A stretch of DNA of 5,273 bases from an uncultured Clostridia bacterium (GTDB lineage: Bacteria; Bacillota; Clostridia; Lachnospirales; Lachnospiraceae). The notes under the pieces were generated by a model. It was not told the DNA's origin. It did not search any database and saw only the letters and a list, made by a program, of their open reading frames with translations. The stretch is taken from positions 1 to 5,273 of the forward strand of contig CAMWWR010000164.1 in the NCBI GenBank assembly GCA_947178045.1, written 5' to 3'. The position numbers and the translations under genes are program-made. Shown here piece by piece: positions 1 to 4,488 of the stretch. Each line of letters begins with the position of its first letter. The stretch's first letter is position 1.

Positions 1-96
1 GCCGACGAGGTTTCAGAGACCTCCGCAGCCTCGGAAACGGTCGAAGCTGCTGCCAGGGCAGACGTGTCCGACGACAGCAACGAGCCGGAAGCATAG
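1..96 (+). CDS. C-terminal end of an unidentified protein (partial)
   Basis: The frame starting at base 1 is open for 31 codons and ends in TAG at 94-96; the rest of the gene lies to the left of the window. The visible tail is strongly acidic and rich in Ala, Ser and Glu (it begins ADEVSETSAASETVEAAARA and ends SDDSNEPEA), so it is probably a disordered C-terminal extension. Such tails occur on many unrelated proteins, so no family can be named. The gene points toward the anti-sigma gene and ends 242 nt from its stop codon, which makes the two convergent. That the frame is coding rests on composition and uninterrupted reading only, and the piece is short, so confidence is moderate. Confidence 0.55.
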   Translation, partial: ADEVSETSAASETVEAAARADVSDDSNEPEA

Positions 97-118
97 GCTC
101 TGCCCCTGTTCGAATGCG

Positions 119-154
119 TTTGCCGCGCTTTTTCATCCCCCACACCGCGGCAAA
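119..154. repeat. 9-bp inverted repeat, possible 3' hairpin
   Basis: TTTGCCGCG at 119-127 is perfectly complementary to CGCGGCAAA at 146-154, with an 18-nt loop. It begins 22 nt after the stop codon of the + strand gene, a typical place for a transcript-end hairpin. A run of five T lies in the loop rather than after the stem, so it does not fit the usual intrinsic terminator. It may act in transcript end formation or stability. Confidence 0.45.
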
Positions 155-181
155 GAATATTTGTGCATACTGCAAGTCTGC

Positions 182-195
182 CTGTAATATTACAG
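182..195. repeat. 14-bp perfect palindrome
   Basis: CTGTAATATTACAG is a perfect palindrome between the two larger inverted repeats. It could be a binding site for a dimeric regulator or part of a larger structured element. No promoter or start codon lies close by to give it an obvious regulatory role. Confidence 0.35.
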
Positions 196-206
196 CAATG
201 AAAGAA

Positions 207-303
207 GGGCTGTCGCAAAATGACATTTTCCCGCAGTATATAGTATGGATATCATGCAGGATCCAGCTATATATTGTGGGATTATTACATTTTGCGGCAG
301 CCC
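207..303 (+). repeat. Long imperfect hairpin (about 97 nt), possible structured RNA or miniature repeat element
   Basis: The outer stem pairs 207-222 with 288-303 (16 bp), a symmetric 7x7 internal loop follows (223-229 and 281-287), and an inner stem pairs 230-243 with 267-280 (14 bp). The apex has a further possible 4-bp stem (247-250 with 261-264). Within the two stems there are three non-Watson-Crick positions: 213/297, 233/277 and 236/274. On the + strand RNA all three are G.U wobbles; on the - strand they would be A.C mismatches. This favours folding of a + strand transcript, such as the 3' UTR of the gene ending at 96. Alternatives are a palindromic miniature mobile element or a two-way transcript end: on the - strand the stem is followed by a weak pyrimidine tract (TTCTTTC). 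The hairpin itself is read directly; function is unknown. Confidence 0.6.
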
Positions 304-326
304 CTGCATTCCTTATGTCAGGCTGC
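297..326. repeat. Small inverted repeat overlapping the long hairpin
   Basis: GCAGCC at 297-302 is complementary to GGCTGC at 321-326. The left arm is shared with the outer arm of the 207-303 hairpin, so the two structures exclude each other. Read on the - strand it is the first hairpin after the anti-sigma stop codon (13 nt downstream), but no T-run follows. It is weak as a terminator. Confidence 0.3.
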
Positions 327-338
327 ACAAACGGAGCT

Positions 339-1544
339 TTATTGCACGGCATTCCAGAGCTGTCCGGCTCCGTACCAGCCCTCCAGCACATACCATGAGG
401 TCTTCCCCTGCTCTGTCAGGCAGAGCTCCACTCTTTCATTTTCGTAGATTCTGCAGCTCAACAGGGTTTCTCCCCATCTGTGTTCCAATATTCCGGCCTG
501 CATCCCCGCGCCGTCCGTCCAGCCGGTCAGCGCCGTAAGCTCATACCCCTCCGCCGCATTCCCGGAATTTCCTCCCGCGGTACGCGCGATCGTCAGCAGC
601 TCCTCCAGCAGAGCCTCTGTCCGCTGCTCCTGCTCCGCTGTTTCTCCGTCCGAACCCCCTCCCGGTTCTTCCGCTCCCGGCGCTTCCGCCGAATTTCCGT
701 CGTCTGGAACTGCCATCGGCTCTCCTGCGCCAGAGGCTCCCGGCAGATTCCCTTCCCCCGGAATCGCCATCGGCTCTCCTTCGCCAGAGACTCCCGGCAG
801 ATTCCCTTCCCCCGGATATCCTTCCGGCTCTCCTGCGCCAGAGGCTCCCGACAGATTCCCTTCTCCCGGATATCCTTCCGGCTCTTTATCCGCTCCCGTG
901 CCGTCCCCCATATTTTCATGCAGCGGCACATCTGCATATTTGTCCCCCGCAGATATATTCTGCGTACCCTGCGGCCGGTACTGTGCATTCTGGTCGGAGA
1001 CGCTCATACCGCCGGCGCCATCGCTGTTGAAGTCGGCCTCCTTCGACCCCGGCGCCATTATCCGCACTCCAAGCACGATGACCGCCGCGCAGGCCGCTGC
1101 CGCCAAGATGCGGCCCCACGGCCGCCGTTTTGGTACTTTGTGCTCTTTCGCCCGCTGTGGCGTGCTCTGCTGTGCTTTGGCTGCTGCGCCGCTGCCGCTC
1201 TCCTGATTCCCCGCTGTGCCGTGCTCCTGCCCGACTGTGCTCCCGGAGCTCCCTGCCGCGGTGTGCTCCGGCTTCTGCTGTGCCTCGCCTTCCAATTCCG
1301 GAATTGTGCCGTGTCCTGGCTCCGGCCCCGCTGTACTCCCGGAGCTCCCTGCCACGCCGTGCTCCGGCTCTGGTCCGTTGTCTGATTTCTGTGCCGTACC
1401 ATGCTCCTGCCGCTGCGCCGCGGCCAGCGTCCTCTGAATAAGCTCCTCCCCCGCGTGAATATCGGAGAGCTCCTCCGAGAGCCTGCGCGTTATGTACCGG
1501 TCAAGCGCATCGTTCTGAAATTCCGTTTTTTCCTCGTCACTCAT
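339..1544 (-). CDS. Probable anti-sigma factor, single-pass membrane protein with repeat linker
   Basis: This 401-residue protein probably holds the adjacent ECF sigma factor inactive at the membrane until an envelope signal arrives. Residues 1-46 are a charged helical cytoplasmic segment, the likely sigma-binding part. Residues 47-130 are low complexity, with an imperfect repeat around AGSSGST. A basic stretch (133-145) precedes one hydrophobic segment at about 146-163, giving an N-inside topology. The external part has four 18-residue repeats (about 221-292, consensus near EPxxxPGEGNLPGASGAG), an acidic linker, and a C-terminal domain (about 308-401) with two cysteines, C364 and C375, and many aromatic residues. 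No HxxxCxxC zinc motif of the usual ZAS anti-sigma domain is visible, so the assignment rests on position and topology. The ATG overlaps the end of the sigma gene by 8 nt and has its own GGGAGG site 7 nt upstream, suggesting translational coupling. The family is not recognised by sequence. Confidence 0.8.
   Translation of the reverse strand: MSDEEKTEFQNDALDRYITRRLSEELSDIHAGEELIQRTLAAAQRQEHGTAQKSDNGPEPEHGVAGSSGSTAGPEPGHGTIPELEGEAQQKPEHTAAGSSGSTVGQEHGTAGNQESGSGAAAKAQQSTPQRAKEHKVPKRRPWGRILAAAACAAVIVLGVRIMAPGSKEADFNSDGAGGMSVSDQNAQYRPQGTQNISAGDKYADVPLHENMGDGTGADKEPEGYPGEGNLSGASGAGEPEGYPGEGNLPGVSGEGEPMAIPGEGNLPGASGAGEPMAVPDDGNSAEAPGAEEPGGGSDGETAEQEQRTEALLEELLTIARTAGGNSGNAAEGYELTALTGWTDGAGMQAGILEHRWGETLLSCRIYENERVELCLTEQGKTSWYVLEGWYGAGQLWNAVQ
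663..878. repeat. Tandem array of four 54-bp units inside the anti-sigma gene
   Basis: Units run 663-716, 717-770, 771-824 and 825-878. By hand comparison units 3 and 4 differ at about 4 of 54 bases and units 2 and 3 at about 9; unit 1 is much more diverged. Each encodes 18 residues, so copy-number change keeps the frame. Two subtypes are visible in the protein: EPEGYP (units 3 and 4) and EPMA-(I/V)P (units 1 and 2). The array codes for the external linker between membrane segment and C-terminal domain. Confidence 0.9.
1240..1353. repeat. Direct repeat in the cytoplasmic linker of the anti-sigma gene
   Basis: CTCCCGGAGCTCCCTGCC occurs at 1240-1257 and again at 1336-1353, 96 nt (32 codons) apart. 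It encodes the AGSSGST segments in the low-complexity region before the membrane segment. The flanks show weaker similarity, consistent with an older in-frame duplication. Confidence 0.7.
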
Positions 1545-2112
1545 CGGACAGCCTCCCTTCCAGCACAGCCCTCAGTTTTTCCTTCGCACGGGACAGCCTG
1601 CTTTTGACCGTTCCGGTGCTCAGCCCCAGCTCACGCGCCGTTTCCTCCATACTGAGCTGCCGGAAATAGACGCAGATCACCACGGCGCGATAATGCTCCG
1701 GCAGAGACATGACAGCCTCCCTGACGGTATCAGCCCGCTCCTCTTTCTCCACCTGCTCAAACTCTTCCCCGGTGCTCAGCCGTTCCTCCGCAAAATCGTA
1801 CATCGGCACAACCTTATTGTGATAAGCGCTCTTCAGATAATCCCTGCAGGTATTCATGGCGATGCTCAAGAGCCAGGTTTTTATATGCGATCTCTCTTCA
1901 AAGGTTCCGAGCTTCTGATTTACCTTCAGAAAGGTCTCCTGAAACATATCCTCCGCCGTGTGGATATCCTTCACATAGAGACAGGCCAGCCGCAGCACCT
2001 CGTCCCCATACTCCCGCATCAGCGCTTCCAGGGTATATTCTTCCTGCGCAGAATGCTGCTGCCGGAGCGATCCGTCCCGTTCCATACTTCCCCCAATTCC
2101 CGCGCCGCCCAT
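1537..2112 (-). CDS. ECF-family RNA polymerase sigma factor
   Basis: This 191-residue protein has the two-domain layout of extracytoplasmic function sigma factors, which direct RNA polymerase to a small stress regulon. Sigma region 2 spans about 29-98, with the characteristic AEDMFQETFLKV segment (53-64) that contacts the -10 element and the KTWLLSIAMNTCRDYL stretch (78-93). A charged linker follows, and region 4 (about 131-183) contains MSLPEHYRAVV and the helix-turn-helix SMEETARELGLSTGTVKSRL that reads the -35 element. Length is normal for the group. Start choice is uncertain: ATG at 2112 has GGGGGA 10 nt upstream and GGAAGG directly abutting it; the alternative ATG at 2085 (Met10) has GGGGG only 4 nt away and would remove a Gly-rich leader that is not part of the fold. 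The stop overlaps the anti-sigma start. A matching promoter lies just upstream, so autoregulation is likely. It resembles SigV/SigW-type factors of Firmicutes, but the subgroup cannot be fixed here. Confidence 0.95.
   Translation of the reverse strand: MGGAGIGGSMERDGSLRQQHSAQEEYTLEALMREYGDEVLRLACLYVKDIHTAEDMFQETFLKVNQKLGTFEERSHIKTWLLSIAMNTCRDYLKSAYHNKVVPMYDFAEERLSTGEEFEQVEKEERADTVREAVMSLPEHYRAVVICVYFRQLSMEETARELGLSTGTVKSRLSRAKEKLRAVLEGRLSDE
1552..1557 (-). promoter_or_regulatory. Ribosome binding site of the anti-sigma gene, inside the sigma gene
   Basis: GGGAGG on the - strand lies 7 nt before the ATG at 1544, within the last codons of the sigma gene. It supports this start and the 8-nt overlap. 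Confidence 0.75.
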
Positions 2113-2160
2113 CCTTCCCGCATCCCCCGCCGCGTAAACGGCAGCTGCTTTTGTTTATTA

Positions 2161-2187
2161 GACGAAACAGGCGATTGTCCGGTTCCC
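2161..2187 (-). promoter_or_regulatory. Predicted ECF-type promoter of the sigma/anti-sigma operon
   Basis: On the - strand GGGAACC (2187-2181) is followed by exactly 16 nt and CGTC (2164-2161). This matches the general ECF promoter pattern, a GGAAC/TGAAAC-type -35, about 16 nt, and a CGTC/CGTA-type -10. Transcription would start near 2154, leaving a leader of about 40 nt before the ATG at 2112. It is most simply read as an autoregulatory promoter used by the sigma factor encoded immediately downstream. No second copy with good spacing was seen elsewhere in the window. Confidence 0.65.
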
Positions 2188-2216
2188 GAAAACCGCCGGG
2201 ATTTTGAACAATCGCC
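2170..2216. repeat. Inverted repeat around the ECF promoter -35 region
   Basis: GGCGATTGT at 2170-2178 is perfectly complementary to ACAATCGCC at 2208-2216. A nested 5-bp stem (2180-2184 with 2191-2195) lies inside, and this contains the -35 element. One arm lies in the promoter spacer and the other upstream of the -35. It may be an operator, or a transcript-end hairpin for the glycosyltransferase gene upstream; on the - strand only a weak TGTTT follows, so it is not a classical terminator. Confidence 0.55.
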
Positions 2217-2277
2217 AAAAGCAAACGCACGGTACATAAAAGGATTCTAAGAGGCGCGAAAAAGCTTTCCTGTCCCT

Positions 2278-3264
2278 CTACCTCAAAAGGTTCAGCAGCA
2301 GGCCGATATTTCTGACCAGGCCGCTCTTATAAAAGCGATATTTCAGCAGCAGACCGCAGCGCACAACAGGCCCCCCCTGCGGCATACGGCAGAATGCGTC
2401 CACAAGCTCCTTTTTTCTGCCGGAAAGCTCCTGCCCATAACAGGCGCGAAAGGCACTGGCCTGCTGCCAGGTCGCCTGCAGCGCCCGCTGCTGCTCCCGC
2501 CAATCCGACATTCTCTGCTTCACATAAGCTCCGAAGCTGCTCGCGCCGACCACATTATTTCCGTGCAGCCGGTACTGCATCGTCGGCTCGGACAGAAAGC
2601 TTATGTGTCCGAAGGCTGCTGCCGTGAGCGCCGTCCACCAGTCATGGTAACGGATCGCCTTCCTTTCAGCATCCGTTTCGGGCAGGCGCACACGCCCGGC
2701 CAGCGCTTCGTTCAGCAGCATCGTACAGCCCTGACAGACATTCTCCATCAAAAGATGCGCCAGGCTGCGGTTCTCCGCCCTCAGATGCTGCAGGTCGCAA
2801 AAGGAGTCCGCCCTGTGCGCCCCCTCCCCGTCCACGACCTCCGCATCCGTAAAAACAAGCGCCGGCGTCGTCTCCCCGTACCGCGCCTCAAGCCGCTTCA
2901 TGCGCCGCAGAGTCCGGCGCACCTTGTCCGGCCGCCATATATCGTCCTGATCCGCAAACATATAATAGGTGCGGCTCACACGTTCTCCCGCCTTCTCCGC
3001 CATCCGGCTCTCAGAGACCGCCTCCTCCAGAAGCGCCAGAAAATTCCCGGTCGCCCCCATATTCTGAGGATTGCGCCGCACGGCAATTCTGTCCGGGTAT
3101 CGCTCGGCGTAAGCCGATAAAATCCGGGGGGTGGAATCCTGCGAATTATCGTCCTGCACGACAAGCTTCCAATTCGGCCAGTCCTGTGCCAAAATCGAGT
3201 CCAGCTGCTCTGCCAGGTAGCGCTCGCCGTTCCACGCGGCCATCAGTATCACGATCCTGTCCAT
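2278..3264 (-). CDS. GT2 family glycosyltransferase (RgpB-like, probable rhamnosyltransferase)
   Basis: This 328-residue protein is a GT-A fold, inverting family 2 glycosyltransferase that would move a sugar from a nucleotide-sugar donor onto a growing surface polysaccharide at the inner face of the membrane. Residues 3-45 show the nucleotide-binding start (IVILMAAWNGERYLAEQLDS, then VVQDDNSQDST with D38/D39). The metal-binding acidic motif is FADQDDIW (D105, D107, D108). HDWW at 207-210 and YRLHGNN at 231-237 are in the places typical of the RgpB/WcaA-type branch, where several members add rhamnose. There is no membrane segment; the C-terminus is basic and could sit on the membrane. The start is fixed by AGGAGG 5 nt before the ATG. 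It lies 140 nt after the other glycosyltransferase in the same direction and probably shares its transcript. The family is clear; the sugar is inferred from resemblance. Confidence 0.93.
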   Translation of the reverse strand: MDRIVILMAAWNGERYLAEQLDSILAQDWPNWKLVVQDDNSQDSTPRILSAYAERYPDRIAVRRNPQNMGATGNFLALLEEAVSESRMAEKAGERVSRTYYMFADQDDIWRPDKVRRTLRRMKRLEARYGETTPALVFTDAEVVDGEGAHRADSFCDLQHLRAENRSLAHLLMENVCQGCTMLLNEALAGRVRLPETDAERKAIRYHDWWTALTAAAFGHISFLSEPTMQYRLHGNNVVGASSFGAYVKQRMSDWREQQRALQATWQQASAFRACYGQELSGRKKELVDAFCRMPQGGPVVRCGLLLKYRFYKSGLVRNIGLLLNLLR

Positions 3265-3269
3265 AGCTT

Positions 3270-3275
3270 CCTCCT
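3270..3275 (-). promoter_or_regulatory. Ribosome binding site of the RgpB-like glycosyltransferase
   Basis: AGGAGG on the - strand is 5 nt upstream of the ATG at 3264. It fixes the start and indicates independent translation from the upstream glycosyltransferase. Confidence 0.8.
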
Positions 3276-3336
3276 GTCCGGGCTTGCTGTCCTGCCCTGT
3301 TTTCCCTGCATGAGTCTACGTTCTCCGCTTATCAGT

Positions 3337-3444
3337 CCGCGCTTCCTGCTTATCGGCCTGCATGTCCACGCCGGTCAGCCTGCTTCTCATCAATCAGCTG
3401 CATTTTACTGCCAATCTTCCCGCACTTCCTGCTTATCGGCCTGC
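3337..3444. repeat. 25-bp direct repeat at the end of the GT2 gene and in the following spacer
   Basis: The segments 3337-3361 and 3420-3444 match at 24 of 25 bases; the shared core is CTTCCTGCTTATCGGCCTGC. The copies are 83 nt apart, not a multiple of three. The right copy encodes QADKQEV near the C-terminus of the rhamnosyltransferase-like protein; the left copy lies after its stop codon in the spacer. A shorter similar piece (CCGCTTATCAGTCCGC, 3325-3340) lies next to it. This looks like a local duplication that extended or eroded the end of the gene. Confidence 0.75.
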
Positions 3445-4424
3445 TCGCTCTTCCGCTGCGCGGGCTCGTGCGGTTCAAAATAGCCTACGTTTCCCGTGCA
3501 TTTCAGCACAAGCCTCCCCGGCAGCATATAGTAATGCCTGCCGAGGAAAAAGCCAAGGTATTTTGCCCCGCTCTGGAGAAACAGATCCAATATGTCCAGA
3601 TAGCGGCGCTGCCCCACGAGATATTGCAGCGTGCTGCGCACCAGCCGCGCTCCTTCGCTGCCGGCGGACACGCCCGCAAAAACATGCCGGTTCTGTGCAT
3701 GCGAAACGCCGAGGTCAAAATTGCGCTGGAATTGCTGTGCCAGCGTATAATTATGCGAATGCGTCACCCTCGCCTCGGCAACGTACGAAATGCTGTAGCC
3801 GAGCTCGATCAGTTGAGACGCGATCAGCATGTCCTCATTAAAAATCGCCTTCTGCGCAAAGCCCCCCGCCTCGTTGTACGCGGCGCGCTTGTACGCAGCG
3901 CAGACGTCGGAGCAGAACCAGGTCTTGATACCGAGCCGCGGCAGATCCTCCCTGGTCTTTTTGCAGCTCACGGTCGGATAATTGAACAGCCTCGTATATT
4001 GCTCGACCAGACTGGCGTTGAACGGCGCGCACTGTCTGGCGTACGCGGCGGCGCAGCCCTCCTCCCGGACCGCGCCAAGCAGGCGCTCCAGCAGGTAATC
4101 GTCCGCCGGCACCGCGTCCTGCGTCATCATTACAAAATAGTCCGCACTGCTCAGCTCCACGGCAAGCCTGCGCGTGCCGCCGTGGTCAAATTCTTCCTTG
4201 CGCACCGGAACAAGCCGCACTCCGACCTGCTTTTTTCCGTAGAGCTTCTGGCGGCGCATCAGCCGCTTCAGACGCTGTTCCAGATCGGCGCAGGAATAGC
4301 CCGCCGCCTCGGTATTCATCAGGATAATGCTGTCCGGCTTTACCGTCTGCGACAAAAGCCGCACAAACAGCTTGTCAAATTTTTTGTCCGGCTTGTATAC
4401 CGGGATTATGACATCCAGTCCCAT
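3405..4424 (-). CDS. GT2 family glycosyltransferase (rhamnosyltransferase-like, COG1216 type)
   Basis: This protein has 339 residues from the chosen start and should act in the cytoplasm on a surface polysaccharide precursor. Visible motifs, in order: the family start DVIIPVYKPDKKF (4-16), FDHGGTR (79-85), the acidic donor-site motif MTQDAVPADDYL (100-111), SDVCAAYKR (172-180), and FNED (195-198), with the acidic pair expected for the catalytic base region, then HSHNY (222-226). The FDHGGTR and TQDAVP combination is typical of rhamnosyltransferases of the RfbF/RfbN type; this donor is inferred, not shown. An ATG 18 codons upstream (4478) is in frame, but the ATG at 4424 has AGGAGG 7 nt before it and starts directly at the conserved fold, so 4424 is preferred. 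The C-terminal tail is charged and hydrophilic and carries the duplicated sequence described separately. It follows prfC by 64 nt on the same strand. Confidence 0.92.
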   Translation of the reverse strand: MGLDVIIPVYKPDKKFDKLFVRLLSQTVKPDSIILMNTEAAGYSCADLEQRLKRLMRRQKLYGKKQVGVRLVPVRKEEFDHGGTRRLAVELSSADYFVMMTQDAVPADDYLLERLLGAVREEGCAAAYARQCAPFNASLVEQYTRLFNYPTVSCKKTREDLPRLGIKTWFCSDVCAAYKRAAYNEAGGFAQKAIFNEDMLIASQLIELGYSISYVAEARVTHSHNYTLAQQFQRNFDLGVSHAQNRHVFAGVSAGSEGARLVRSTLQYLVGQRRYLDILDLFLQSGAKYLGFFLGRHYYMLPGRLVLKCTGNVGYFEPHEPAQRKSEQADKQEVREDWQ

Positions 4425-4431
4425 TTCCGCT

Positions 4432-4437
4432 CCTCCT
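4432..4437 (-). promoter_or_regulatory. Ribosome binding site that decides the glycosyltransferase start
   Basis: AGGAGG on the - strand lies 7 nt before the ATG at 4424. The longer in-frame start at 4478 has no comparable site, and its extra 18 residues lie outside the conserved fold. Confidence 0.8.
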
Positions 4438-4488
4438 CTTCTTTCATGCCACAAAGCTTCCGCTCCGCGAAACCCCATTTGCAGAAAT

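Larger units (their letters stand above)
97..338. other. Convergent intergenic region with three inverted repeats
   Basis: This 242-nt stretch lies between the stop of the + strand gene and the stop of the anti-sigma gene. It is visibly richer in A+T than the flanking genes. Short open frames cross it but none has a convincing ribosome binding site or protein-like composition. It holds a 9-bp inverted repeat (119-127 with 146-154), a 14-bp perfect palindrome (182-195) and a long imperfect hairpin (207-303). The position suggests transcript ends for both converging genes, but none of the hairpins is followed by a clean T-run on either strand, so no classical intrinsic terminator is called. Confidence 0.6.

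Noticed and set aside
185..193. TAATATTAC, identical to the nonanucleotide of geminivirus and related rolling-circle origins
   Set aside because: The nine bases sit inside a short palindrome, not in the loop of a stem as at such origins, and no Rep gene is present. It is most simply chance.
480..1385. Long + strand open frame (about 301 codons) with repeated Arg/Ser/Phe-rich peptides
   Set aside because: It lies wholly antisense to the anti-sigma gene, and its repeats are only the 54-bp array read backwards. Its composition is not protein-like, and no good ribosome binding site was noted.
2253..2280. Possible terminator just after the RgpB-like glycosyltransferase stop
   Set aside because: Only a 4-bp GAGG/CCTC pairing with a long loop can be drawn, and the T-run lies within the loop.
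4425..4478. N-terminal extension of the glycosyltransferase by 18 codons from an ATG at 4478
   Set aside because: The downstream ATG at 4424 has an AGGAGG at ideal distance, and the extra residues lie outside the conserved fold.
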